Source of the DNA: Phanerodontia chrysosporium
Taxonomy: Eukaryota; Basidiomycota; Agaricomycetes; Polyporales; Phanerochaetaceae
DNA length: 50,566 nucleotides
Assembly (NCBI GenBank): GCA_001910725.1
Contig: MJGA01000077.1
Coordinates: forward strand, 1 to 50,566
Direction: 5' to 3'
Under the pieces are notes generated by a model. That model made no database searches and was not told the DNA's origin. It was given only the letters and a program-made list of their open reading frames with translations. The position numbers and the translations under genes were made by a program. Shown piece after piece: positions 11,239 to 21,572 of this stretch; positions within the stretch are counted from its first letter, which is position 1, and every line of letters begins with the position of its first letter.

Positions 11239-12493
11239 ATGCAGTCATCCTGCGAACTTGCGCTCAACGGTGCGGGCAGGTTCAAGGTCTTCACGCCCGT
11301 GCCCACGACCGGGGCACATTCCCATCGCGCCACAGCGGGCTCGAGCACGAGCGCTTTCACGAACGGCAGCGCCGCAAGTCGCCACATCCGGAGCAGCACG
11401 CGGGTTACGACGGGGACAGTCCGCCGGCGCGACGACAGCGCCGACAGCGTGCGGACGGTCTGCGCCGTGCCGCAGCCTGCGCTCGACCTCGGTACCAGAC
11501 GTTCCAACACCCCCGCGCCAGACTTTGCTCAGAGCGCCAGTACCCGCGGCAAGCCCGACGCGTCGGTCCATGAGAGCGACGTCGCGGCGCGGTTTCGGGA
11601 GATTCGCGAGCGGCTTGCGCGTGCGAAGCACTCGGTTGAAAACCCCCGCCAGACTGTCGGACAGCGCGCGAGCGGACAGGGGTCTCTCCCGGATGACTAC
11701 TCGGCGGACTTTGCGGGCGAGGTCGACGTCAAGATCCGCGAGGTCGTGGACACCGAGGGCGAAGACGAGGGTGCTGCGTCAGTCCCGGTGCTGAACATGA
11801 TCAGGTCCACAACGAAGGTCAGCGACAACAACGACGAGCTATGGGGCAAGGAATGGTTCAAGGTCGACGTCAAGCCAGAACACGAGCACACAGAGGTCTG
11901 GGACGTACAGCCAGGGTGAGATCTTTCTTTTCGCTGTATCCACGAACACGTGCTGATCGAGATGTAGCGGCACGTACTCGCTCCTCTGCTACCTCAACAT
12001 CACAGATCTGCGCCCGGACAGCGCGCCGCGGCACATGCCAGCGGTGGAGGACGTGGGAATTATCGTCTGGGTGCCGCGCCACGACGCGCCGCTGGCGCAC
12101 ACGACCACCGCGGAGATCGCGCGCGCGACGTGGCACACGAGCTTCGCGGGACACCGCGAGCCGTGGGCGGCGCTGAGCACGGGCGCGCCGGCTGGCACGG
12201 AGGGCGTCGTGCTGTGCAAGGAGCGGTTCCGCGTGCAGGGCACGCCCGCGCGCGTCGTGCAGCCGTTCGTCGTGCCTGTGCCAACCGCGCTGCTCGCGGG
12301 CGCCGAGCGGCGCGTGTTCCGCGTATGTGCGAACGTCACCCTGCGCCGGAGGCCGCACCAGCCGTCGCGGGCGGACCTCGCGATGTGCGCGGCGGTGGCC
12401 GAGTTCGCGGTCGAGTCGCTCAGGAAGGAGCGCCACATGGACGGCAAGCCGCTCTTGCACAGGACGAACATGCCGCCAGGGAAGCGGGAGTGA
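11239..12493 (+). CDS. Unrecognised two-exon family, member A (400 residues)
   Basis: Exons 11239-11915 and 11968-12493, joined by a 52-nt GTGAGA...GTAG intron, give 400 residues. No known domain was recognised. The protein is a clear paralog of the gene at 21573-22908. Both start CELAxNGAG(R/K)F, carry a Ser/Thr/Arg-rich low-complexity stretch, then IRERLARAK with a following helix, then an acidic stretch before WF and a W-D-x-QPG at the splice point. The second exon is 526 nt in both genes and encodes the best conserved part: LLCYL, ADLRP-like, an HMP motif, a Trp-rich core, VPVP/VPIP, ESLRKE and the C-terminal HMDGKPLLHRTN-PPGK. No signal peptide or transmembrane segment. The repeated IRERLARAK region may form a coiled coil. 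Function unknown. Confidence 0.8.
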
Positions 12494-12977
12494 TTGTCTG
12501 TCTGCGGTGTGGTGAGTTGCTTGTGATCGCTGTGGTTCGCCGGGGCTAGACGGTACGTCCCGCTCGGTGTATGTGTTTTTCAAAGGCTTCCTTAGCCAAT
12601 AATACACAATGTCGTTGGCCCTCGCAATTGCCCGCTATCCACGTCTGAGACCTGCATCGGGAAACCCTCTTGTGTCTCTCCAGAGATGGCGTGCTGTGCA
12701 CAGAAGGCAGCATGCACGGGTGTCACCGCGCCTACAGCGGCCTATTCTATACGCGAAGGTCCTGCACCGATATGATCAGCAGAAAGATATGGGTCACTAG
12801 TGGACTGCCTGTGAGTACTATATGCCTTGCACTGGTCGCTGCAAGTGCTCACCTTGACAGCCCATCTGGATCCAACGTCGGACCGCCTGTGTCGTCAAAC
12901 TCGGCGTCGTCAACCGTCAACGACACGGAGGGCACGCGCGTTTCTGTTTTGGACGCTATTGCGCTCCCGGACCTAGA
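12494..12977. other. Intergenic or lost 5' part of the UBP14-like gene
   Basis: The catalytic N-terminal portion expected for a UBP14/USP5 protein is absent here. Only short frames exist, including one with an N-terminal hydrophobic stretch (about 12772-12850) that probably reflects an intron-like GTGAGT...GACAG segment. Nothing further is supported. Confidence 0.4.
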
Positions 12978-13724
12978 CACCCTTTTCGAGTTCGGCCCTA
13001 GCTGGCCCAGCTGTGCCAGAGTTCAATGCTGAAGCGATGGCGCAGTTAGAAGCTATGGGCTTCCCCAGCGTTTGCTGTCAGAAGGCGTTGCTTGCGACAG
13101 GTAACAGCAATGCGGAGGCGGCAATGGAATGGCTCTTCCAGCACATGGACGACCCAGGTATGTTTAACGCGCGACTACTCGGGTATATACTCACATCATC
13201 TAGACATCGATGCACCGATACAATTGACGGCATCAAAGGCTGGCTATGAACCTTCACAAGAACAGATTGAGATTCTTGCTGCCATGGGCTTTACTCCCGC
13301 TCAGGCCAAGAAAGCGCTCCGAGAGACCGTAAGTGTGTTCATTCGTCGCTAGTCCTCCGCGCTACCACTGAAACAATCTGCGCAGAATGGCGACACTGAA
13401 CGAGCAGTTGACTGGCTCTTCTCGCACCCGGACGAGACCGGCGAAGAGCCAGCGTCGTCTTCTGAGCAGCCTGCAGCGCCTGCAGCGCCTGCAGTCGGTG
13501 GCTCGACAACGCTGCCGGCACGGTACCGGCTGAAGGCGTTCATCTCGCACAAAGGTCCGTCCGTGCATTCCGGCCACTATGTTGCACACATCCGGATGGC
13601 GGACCCGAGTGGGAGCGGAGACATGTGGGTGTTGTTCAACGACGAGAAGGTCGTAAAGGCCGATGTCGAGAGCGTCCGGGACCTCAAGCGGTTCGCGTAC
13701 CTGTACGTATTCGAGAGGGCCTGA
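12978..13724 (+). pseudogene. UBP14/isopeptidase T-like C-terminal part, 5'-truncated
   Basis: Deubiquitinase of the USP5/UBP14 type, which disassembles free ubiquitin chains. Exons run about 12978-13157, 13204-13328 and 13386-13724. They encode two UBA domains (EFNAEAMAQLEAMGFPS with KALLATGNSNAEAAMEWLF, and EQIEILAAMGFTPAQAKKAL with ERAVDWLFSHP) followed by the His box of the catalytic core (HSGHYVAHIRM) and an intact end, VLFNDEKVVKADVE to a TGA. Introns are clean and the reading frame is undamaged. The zinc-finger UBP domain and the Cys box that should precede the first UBA are not in the 480 bp upstream, where the unrelated paralog A gene ends at 12493. The retained frame therefore cannot encode an active protease alone. 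It is either a recently truncated copy or a gene co-opted for ubiquitin binding. Whether it is transcribed is unknown. Confidence 0.75.
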
Positions 13725-14113
13725 GTGACGTCGTATTCGCCTGGAAATGAAACAAATGACCTCGTCGACTGTACATCCTTATGGATTTTTTACGTCCTGC
13801 GTCAAGCCCCATGCCCATGCATTGAGTCGAATTAGCTCCCGGACCCGGAGGCTAATTTCACGACGGTGCTTTGATCATAGTAAGGTCCATGTTGTATGGA
13901 CCAAATAGCTGAGTTTAAACGTTGGATAGGTTCAAGTGTTATCTAGTAAGAATCGAAGATAAGCTATCTTCCGGCGTTAAGTTGTCTTGTTTTGAAACCC
14001 GCGCGATAGATCTGTTCCCCAGGGATTGACGCTTTTTTTCATCTTGCACCTCGTACTCGACGACGACGACACAACCCAGCACCTCTCTGTCCGCTGCGAG
14101 TATATCGTCGACC
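13725..14113. other. Intergenic with imperfect palindrome
   Basis: AT-rich spacer between convergent or serial genes. An imperfect inverted repeat with AATTAGC arms around a CCGG-rich centre lies at about 13831-13860. Pyrimidine-rich sequence just before 14114 fits a NAP1 promoter. Confidence 0.4.
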
Positions 14114-15644
14114 ATGTCGTCCTCTATTCCCATCAACGTCCACGACCCCACCGCCCCTACCCCTCAAAACACACCCTTGACGCACGCACCCATCGCACAG
14201 GGTCTCTCGCGCCCCACCGTTCCCGACATTACCGAGGACAACGAGCCTGCCGAGGATGAGGAGGCTGAGGAGGGCTCTGGCGCGATGCAGAATGCGATGT
14301 ACAGCCTTGTCCAGGGCAAGCTCGCCAACCTCGTCGGCCGCAGCTCGGGTTACGTTGAGAGCCTCCCTGTTGAGGTCAAGCGCAGCGTCGAGGCCCTCAA
14401 GGGCATTCAGGTGAAGCAAACCGAGCTTCAGAACCAATACAAGCGCGAGTGTCTTGAGCTTGAGAAGAAGGTAAGTTTTGACCTCCGTCCCCCGCCCACC
14501 GCGCATCCTTGCGCGCCGCTATCTCCCTGTTCCTGTTTTCTCGTTGCGTTGCATGCGATGACTGATTTCCACGTGCGATCTATAGTACTCTGAGCTCCAG
14601 AAGCCGCTGTTTGAGCGCCGTCGCGCGATTATCACCGGCGATGCCAAGCCGACTCCTGAAGAGATCAAGGCTGGCGAGGAGAGGGAGAAGAAGGAGGACC
14701 CAGAGTACACGCCCCTCCCCGAGGCCACTGGCGAGAATGCGACCGCTGCCATCCCCGAGTTCTGGCTTACCGCTCTTCGCAACCACCCCGGCCTAGCAGA
14801 GATGATCACCGATCGCGACGCGGACGCGCTGAAGTCGCTCGTCGACATCACAATCGCCTACCTGCCACCCAAGGAGAAGCAGCCCGGCTTCAAGATTCTT
14901 TTCCACTTCAAGCCGAACGACTACTTCAAGAACGAGGTTCTCGAGAAGACCTACCTCTACCAGGAGGAGGTCGGCTACGAGGGCGACTTCGTGTATGACC
15001 GCGCCATTGGCACGACCATCGACTGGAAGGAGGACAAGGATCTCACGAAGACCTTCGAGATCAAGAAGCAGCGGAACAAGAGTGAGTTCGCAAATGCTTA
15101 TGTCCGACCATGCGCTTATGTGCGCCATAGACACCAACCGCACTCGTCTTGTGCGCAAGGCGAAGCCGGCCGAGTCCTTCTTCAACTTCTTCTCCCCGCC
15201 AGTGCCCCCATCTGAGGAGGCGATCGAGAGCGGCGAGATCGACGAGGATGAGCTCGAGGCGATCGAGGAGCAGCTCGAGATTGACTACCAGATCGGCGAG
15301 GACTTGAAGGAGAAGGTATGTGCTATGATGCTTACGACGTTTGTATATGCGCTGACTTTCCGTCTAGATCATCCCTCGTGCTGTTGATTACTTCACCGGC
15401 AAGGCCCTCGAGTACGAGGCTTTCGACGATGACGATGACTTCGAGGATATGGATGACGAAGACGATGACGATGAGGATCGTTTCGAGGATGTACGTAAGC
15501 TACTTCGCTTTGTGCCCACGCCTTCAGCTGACTTTGGCACAGGAGGACGAGTCGGACGATGATGTTCCCGCGCGCCGACGCGGACCACCGAAGCGCGGTG
15601 GCGCCTCCGACAACGTCAACCCCGAAGAGTGCAAGCAGCAGTAA
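14114..15644 (+). CDS. NAP1: Nucleosome assembly protein NAP1
   Basis: Histone H2A-H2B chaperone acting in nucleosome assembly and nuclear import. Five exons (14114-14470, 14586-15081, 15131-15315, 15368-15490, 15543-15644) join in frame to 420 residues, close to the usual NAP1 length. The dimerisation helix region includes [11 protein letters not shown] and [19 protein letters not shown]. The alpha/beta core has [38 protein letters not shown] and [20 protein letters not shown] strongly acidic C-terminal tail ([19 protein letters not shown]) is split by an intron, followed by a Lys/Arg/Gly end. The acidic N-terminal stretch [11 protein letters not shown] also fits. The first intron (115 nt) is the longest. 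No anomaly. Confidence 0.97.
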
Positions 15645-16209
15645 ACTGTCTTGCCTCCTCTTCGTGTCATGTGCCCCGCAGGCTGATTTGCATCTCGACT
15701 TGCCACGATTCTCCTCCACGACGATAGTCTTGTTGATCATTGCATTCCTTCTGCCTGCTGTTATCTCACCCCACCCCAAAACGTCTGCCAATCCGTAATA
15801 GCACGTTCCACCCTCTGCCCGCTGTCAGCCTCGTCCTAGGTATGTAGGTAATTTCTCCCGACTCGTTGGTTGTGCTCCTGGTGTTTGTGCTCGACCAATG
15901 TAAAGCATAGTTCCCAAATCATACAAAGCCAAGTATTTTACTACTTTTTAACCCAAAGGTTTGCAGACACTGTGCGGATCAGTCTTTATCGCTACATTCC
16001 TCCGCGAGTTACTCGTTAACCATGCCATATCGGCGATTTGAGCGTAGCTCCAGCATCGAAATCGTTGAGCGGTAAGTCCTTGTCCTCTTGCGCCACATGG
16101 CCTCTCAGACACAATCGATACTCACCATTAGTTCAAGCACTCTTGCGCCAACGGCGTTCTCGTCTACTCGACAACAACAGAGAAGGTCGCAGATAGGTTT
16201 GTACTTTCT
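15645..16209. other. Intergenic with a possible short + strand exon pair
   Basis: Holds the NAP1 3' region and the 3' side of the kinase-like gene. At 16021 an ATG opens MPYRRFERSSSIEIVE, ending at a good GTAAGTCC donor (about 16073) with a TTAG acceptor near 16134. The continuation runs antisense into the kinase-like gene and has no family resemblance. It is left as a candidate only. Confidence 0.35.
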
Positions 16210-16960
16210 TCACCTGAATTGCGGCAAGGCGATGGAATTTGGGATGGGAAGCCCGGCGTTCTGGAACTTCATGTTCAACACGACTTTCCACATGCGCGTC
16301 GTCCTCCACTCGCGCAAGGCCCCCTGCCAGTCCTCTTCGTCCTCCGCCGCATCCCGCGTCCACGCCTCCGCAAAATCAAGCGTCACCGCGCGCGTCGGGT
16401 CGTGGGCGGGGACGAGCAGAAAGTTCGCCTCGTTCGCGTCGGTGTGAATGATGCCGTGGCGCCGCAGGAGCTCGCCGCTCTCTACGATCTCGTGCAGAAG
16501 CGGGTCCGTGAGGCGGCGCGGGTCGAGCGCGTCGAGCGAGACCGCGTCGCGGATGTGCTCGAGGAAGAGCACGAACGGCGTGATGGAGTATGCGGGCGTC
16601 GTGCCGGAGAGGTCCAGCTGCTCCGCACCGAAGACGACGGGGACGGCGGAGCCCTGCAGCCCTGCGGCGCCGAGGTGGCGATACGCAAGGCACTCGTTGT
16701 GGTGCTGCCATGCGCACTGCTTGTACAGCATGAGCTCCCATACCACGACGTCCTCGTCGTAGTCGACCTCGATCATCGAGGGCCCCTGCTTCGGGTTGAA
16801 CTCGAACGTCCCGCCGTCAGGGCCTTTCATCAGGAAAAATTTCCCGACCTAAATAGGTCTAAATTAGCACTCGCTGGACCCTCATTGTCCTAGCCGTCCT
16901 AACTGTAACTAATGCAAACCTAGCCTACCTAATTGACAGCTACTTGGCAGTGAACTTACC
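16210..16960 (-). CDS. Protein-kinase-like fold protein, 5' end uncertain
   Basis: Exon 16210-16855 plus a preceding exon ending at 16960 (SLDVFM, GTAAGT donor) encode VGKFFLMKGPDGGTF, then an N-lobe-like strand/helix and the catalytic-loop motif GIIHTDANEANFLL. This is followed by VTLDFAEAW. These correspond to HxDxxxxN and DFG of the kinase/APH superfamily, with Thr for the usual Arg and DFA for DFG. The C-lobe is short and ends at PNSIALPQFR, so the whole domain is compact (about 215 residues seen). Single-domain kinase-like proteins of this sort are common in Agaricomycetes; substrates are unknown. I could not find the initiating Met: the upstream exon frame meets a TGA near 17020. A further 5' exon may be missing or the gene may be truncated. 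The intron at 16856-16959 is AT-rich with repeated CTAA/CTAATT words. Confidence 0.7.
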
Positions 16961-16993
16961 ATAAAGACGTCTAGGGAGCACCTCCTATTTGCT

Positions 16994-18127
16994 ATGGATC
17001 TCCCTGCTGCAAATCAGCAACGTCTATCGAGAGAACGGTACGCGAGGCGGGCGAACGGCTTGCTCGCGACGGCGGGCAAGATGCGTCACGTTGAGTCACA
17101 GAGCGTAACCACCAATTCGCGGGAGAGCGTGACACATAGTGACATTACGTCATCGCTCGTGTTCTTCCTGAACGTGGCTCCGTGCCCGGCTGTCCTCCTT
17201 CCCTCATCACGCTGCGAGACTCAACCCACCTGTTCCCCGTCTCACATCCTGGTATGTCCCCAACACTCTTAACATTGCTGCAACCTCATAGGGACAAGCA
17301 AGCCAGTGGTAGCGTCAATATTTGCGCGTGCATGGTCATCCTACAACTGCGCGACGCGGTAGGTTGCACCGGAGATACTTACCGGAACAGACGACATGCG
17401 GGTGATAAGCGAGGCGTAGGGTGGGCAGCTTGCGTCAGCCCGTCCAAGAACGGGGGGATAAAAGGAGTCGCCCTAGGTGCGTGTTCCCTTCCATCCGGAC
17501 TTGTGCTCACATCGATTGTTTCGCCGCAGATTTGACTTCGCCCGCAGCAGTCGCAACCGAAGCTGGTCACACGCAACCCGTGATGGACGGTGCCGCGACC
17601 GACGCGCCAGAGGTCACCCTTCCGCAACTCGTTATCCCGCCGGCACCACCTGACGAGGTGCCCATTCATCGCGAGACACGCGTTCGAAGTGGAATGGCAA
17701 GGTGAAACCAAGCCCGAGATCCCGGCTTCTCTGGTTGCTTTGCTTGCAACAGCAGTGAGTACATTCATGATCTATCGTATGGATACATCTCTCACAAACG
17801 CATGTACAGGTGTACGCTGCGCTCACCGACTACAAAAACAGACTTGCGCTCGGTAAGCAGAGTGCAGACTTCTCTGCTGACAGCTACGCGGAGGTCTACG
17901 GCGGACATCGGAAGGCGCTGGAGGAGGTCGAGCAGAAGCGTCCTCGAGCGTACCACCAGATGCTCGAGGACCTGTTCCAGCGTGTGAAGTAAGTATTTGT
18001 TCAAGTCTTGCACGAAACTGTGCTGATCATGGTATGCAGGAGTGGTTATCGCGAGACGTCAACTCAGAATATTGCGGCAGATATTCTGGAGGGCTTGGAC
18101 TTGGATGGCATGCCAGAGGACGCTTAG
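16994..18127 (+). pseudogene. DUF6532-like gene, C-terminal exons clear, 5' part unresolved
   Basis: Three 3' exons join well. An open frame ending at 17754 contains CPFIARHAFEVEWQGETK and IPASLVALLATA. Then come 17810-17988 (VYAALTDYKNRLALG, AEVYGGHRKALEEVE, RAYHQMLEDLFQRV) and 18040-18127 (SGYRETSTQNIAADILEGL...), ending at TAG. The order 'H-P-F-I ... F-x-x-W ... I-P ... A-A-A ... Y ... H ... R-P-x-x-Y/F-H' resembles the Agaricomycete DUF6532 domain, whose role is unknown. Upstream, MDLPAANQQRLSRERYARR at 16994 could be a first exon, but the sequence between 17100 and 17590 gives no continuous frame. The gene may be intact with introns I cannot resolve, or a degraded copy. The kinase-like gene starts divergently just upstream. 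Confidence 0.5.
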
Positions 18128-18951
18128 ATGTATACGCGCTACCATTAGATAGTTGTCTTGATGCGCAATTCAAACGCCTTGGTCTCCCAAAGTGCAGCGT
18201 GAATATTGTGTGAATATCTTGCCCTAGTTCACCCTATTTTGAGCTCTTTCGGGTCCAACTAGCTGTCGACGAGGCCCGCACGAGAACTAAATTAGGCCGA
18301 ATTAGCCAGCCGTCCGGTGGCAACCTTGGTAATTAATCCTATTCGTGCTATTCTACTAATTCTTCTAATTATGCTCGACTAGTACTATTCTAGTCCTATC
18401 TAGGTCAGGAGGTTTTTCCAGATGTTGTAGGAGCGAGCAATAGTTTCACGCGTGAGCTACACGTCTGAAGCTGAATATCTGAGAATCGTAGCATTTAACA
18501 AGCGAATATCATATTTATCTCTTCTCTGCCGGGATGTTAGCGTCAGTGCTGCGGTAGACGAGCCTGAGACTGCCGGGTTGGTCACCTTCCATCTAGCCAA
18601 TTGCGCCGCCCCATATACTCCAGTGTCGGACAGTATACCTCAAAGTCACCGCCTCTGATATAATGAAGCTCAAAACACGCAGATGTGTATATTTGATGAA
18701 TGTATCGCGTTGACACCGACGACTGTTTCAGGTACACGGGTTCGCTACGCAGATGCCCATCTGCCTCTATACATCTCAAGATGGATATAAAGACACGAGT
18801 GGAAAGGTCGCACAGGCTCTAGCTCCGCGAGCCCCGCATATCAACCTGATCAAGGCACTGGTTGGTGCGTGTACTGCGACCTACCCCTGCTCACCGATCT
18901 CTAACCACGTTGTCTCCCAGCCCTTCTGTATCTTGCTCTGAGCTTCAAGCC
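18128..18951. other. AT-rich intergenic region
   Basis: 18276-18400 is rich in CTAATT/TTCTAAT words and resembles the AT-rich intron of the kinase-like gene. GGATATAAAGACACG at 18782-18796 is a TATA candidate for the next gene, although about 165 bp from its ATG. No coding signal. Confidence 0.45.
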
Positions 18952-19224
18952 ATGCGCACCGTAACTTTCATCGCTATCCTCGCACTCATCGCGCCGTCCC
19001 TCGCCTCCTCCTCCAACTCCGGGCCGCACCTCGCCACCGAGCTGGGCAGCGTCCCTATGATGCACAGCCGCACATATGCCGCGCGCAGCGGCAGCATCCT
19101 GAAGGGAGACGGCGCCGCCGTCATTCGCCCGGTTAACCACCTCCCCATATGGGACGCACACCTGGCGCGCCGAGATGCGTACCTCGTTGACCTCATTGCT
19201 CGGGTGCTGGACGAGCTGGATTAG
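18952..19224 (+). CDS. Small secreted protein, 90 residues
   Basis: Single-exon frame of 90 residues. The start at 18952 is chosen because it places a strong signal peptide at the N-terminus (MRTVTFIAILALIAPSLA, cleavage predicted around residue 18-20). The open frame extends upstream to 18862, but that extension would bury the signal. The mature part has no cysteines and is polar, with SRTYAARSGSILKG, a central PVNHLPIW and a charged C-terminal helix (RRDAYLVDLIARVLDELD). No family was recognised. It may be a small secreted protein or a pheromone-like or peptide precursor; no CaaX end is present, so a mating pheromone is unlikely. Confidence 0.6.
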   Translation: MRTVTFIAILALIAPSLASSSNSGPHLATELGSVPMMHSRTYAARSGSILKGDGAAVIRPVNHLPIWDAHLARRDAYLVDLIARVLDELD

Positions 19225-19550
19225 CCGCGGCGAGGACCATGTATACGTCGTAAGATATACATATGGCGCAGGATACAGACCGTTCGAGGACCGTACCACT
19301 TGACAGTATGGCGGGACGCAGCACGGACACCTAGGATGGTTTGCGAACATGACTCCAGCGACAGCAGCTGCTTTACGGTGCGTACTGTTCAACACATGTC
19401 TGCGAAACTTGGTGGGAGAATATACTCATAATACAATACGCGATCTTGGACTATGCACTATAATACGGATATAAAACATGACTGAGGCCGAAGACGAAGA
19501 GTAAAAAGATAACTTGACCATGCTAGAAAACGGCGCGAGAGTCAAAATCG
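19225..19550. other. Intergenic, convergent 3' ends
   Basis: AT-rich spacer between the convergent stop codons of the secreted protein and the HNH-like gene. ATACGGATATAAAACATG near 19470 looks like a poly(A)- or TATA-like stretch, but it has no gene behind it. Confidence 0.4.
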
Positions 19551-21158
19551 TCACTGGACGGGAAAGACATTGAAGTCTGACGCCTCTACGGATGAAGTTG
19601 GTAGAAGATACGATGCATCCGAATGCTCGTTGAAGCTAGAGACATGGTTCGGGTTATCGTCCATTTTGGCGCAAACATGAGCGTACCTGGTACTACCGTC
19701 CGGGTCAGACAGAACTTCTTGTACAGACGGACCGATACTCTCTACCGGATACTCCTCTTCTTGTAGACCTGTTGTCTCTCTGACGTTCGGGTGGGTATTG
19801 AACCACTCGTCTCGTAAACGGTTCATCTTTAGGGTCTCAGGATGTAAACCAAGAGTCTGCCAGTGTCGACTGCTGGAATAGGTGACCTCTTGGCCTGTGG
19901 CAGACATGTCAGAGAAATACGCGTATATGAGGGGATGGTTGGCTTACGCAAGTCGGGAAAATTCTCGTAGAAAGCCTCAGCCAATTTATCGTCCCCGATG
20001 TCATAGAGTGGTATATTTGTTGCGGCGTTGTCGAGTTCATCGTCCTCGTGCCGTTTGACCGGCGACCCCTCAAAGTCTGGGTAGCGACGCAGGTTATCTC
20101 CCGTATGGTAGATAGGTAACGTATGAGACAGACCATGATGCTCTGAGATACGCGGCATGTTTCCACCAGGAGGCTTGCTTACTGATGATCGACGTACCGT
20201 AGGGCCAGGAGTGTCAAACTTGACTGACTTCCCTCTGCCTGAGGTGGAAGATGGCGTCTTGCTTTCCTTGGGGGCTGCACGACTGATTACAGCCAAAGCA
20301 AACCGAGCGTACATGATCTCGAGAGGGACATCGTCTGGCATAGGGATAGCGACATTGTGATACATACCGGCGAGCAACGGGCTGGGATCCAAGAAATGGC
20401 ATACGACCGAGTTGTCTTTGACGATAAAAACTAGGGAATGAGAATCGAACGTGTGGTGAATGTCCGGACGCAGCGTTAATCCATTGCCGCGTGCATGGAC
20501 GATCTTCGCCTGGAGAAGATTGAAATCCCAGAGCGTATGTTGCGTGAATAGCCACATCTTGTTCTTGAGGTACCACTTGCAATTCGCTTGCGGCAATATT
20601 TGACAATTGTGCGTGCCTAGGAAGGGTGGGATGTGTTCAAATTAGAAAATGACTGAAGTGCATTCACTCACCTTCTGGGTATCCCGTGAGGAGACATGCA
20701 TTGTCTCTTTGCGTGACATTGCGCGCCATAGCCGAGGTGCTATAGAGAGCAAGGGAACGACTTGGGACTTGGGGCATGGGGGTGGAGATGTACCAGCGGG
20801 CGGGGAGTTCCTTGGGGAATTGCCAGTCGTCGAAAGAAGTGACAATCTCGTACATATCGTCTTCAACAACCATGAAGTAGTAGATGCCGGGGAGGAGGAC
20901 TGTGGTCAAAGTCGATACCTGGCCCTCATGACCGCGAGAGGTAGAAAGGTATCCATGTCTATTGTTACTGACGATGTAGCAAGCCTCAAGAACGACGTAG
21001 TAATCCACGCCGACATCCCCTGCAGGACTTCGATCGTATGCGCAAAAGCTGACTATGGCGGGGTCGGTTGCATTCGCCTTGGGATGATAGACGAAAACTG
21101 CTTCCTGTTGTGGAGGTGCAAGAGGGGGTAGGAAGGGCCTTGTGCGAGCCTGGGACAT
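19551..21158 (-). CDS. HNH endonuclease-like protein, first catalytic His apparently lost
   Basis: Exons 20672-21158, 19948-20616 and 19551-19894 give 499 residues. The central part resembles HNH proteins expanded in Agaricomycetes: RDNACLLTGYPEG, then CQILPQANCKWY, a spacer, and HARGNGLTLRPDIHHTFDSH. In the family the first motif normally carries a metal-binding His (AH-x-hydrophobic-P). Here the matching position is Gln in CQILP, while the N (RGNG) and the second His (DIHHTFD) remain. The protein could be catalytically impaired or use another residue. The N-terminal 160 residues include a possible beta-rich region. The C-terminal 200 are Ser/Pro/charged. The start at 21158 (MSQARTRPF) follows an in-frame Met at 21200; an upstream exon is possible but did not join in phase. 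Confidence 0.75.
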
Positions 21159-21572
21159 GGCGGTAGTAAACAAGCTGGAGTTTAGGCGCCCGCCGCTCAC
21201 CGCGAATGGATATCCACTGCGATCGGGGAACTAAAACATATCGCATTTTCGTCACTGCCGTTGGCCTAACCCCTATCAAAGTAAAGGAAGACATACTGAG
21301 GTGTTACGCCTCTCAAAGAGTGTAGCTGAGTGGCAAGTCGGTCCAACTTGTAGATCCAGAGCGAGTACTTTCTAGACGGCCCGTTGTGAGCAGGACAATG
21401 TCACACGAGGCCCATCTGATCCCTTCCTTTTGCCAAACCATGTGTCGCCAATGGACAAAGTTCCTTGCCCTCACCGTAGTGTCAAAGGGCTGCAGGCCAT
21501 ATATAGGTCCTACCCATAAGACAACCCAATATCGTAGCCACATCCCCATACCACTCACCGCACACGCTAGCC
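21159..21572. other. Divergent promoter region
   Basis: Shared upstream region of the HNH-like gene (-) and paralog B (+). A TATATA box at 21500 serves paralog B. No coding support. Confidence 0.45.
21500..21505 (+). promoter_or_regulatory. TATA box of paralog B
   Basis: TATATA begins 73 bp before the ATG at 21573, the same spacing as in paralog A. Confidence 0.65.

Noticed and set aside
16021..16220. Possible short + strand gene (MPYRRFERSSS...) with good splice signals
   Set aside because: The second exon runs antisense into the kinase-like gene and has no family resemblance; kept only as a note in the intergenic entry.
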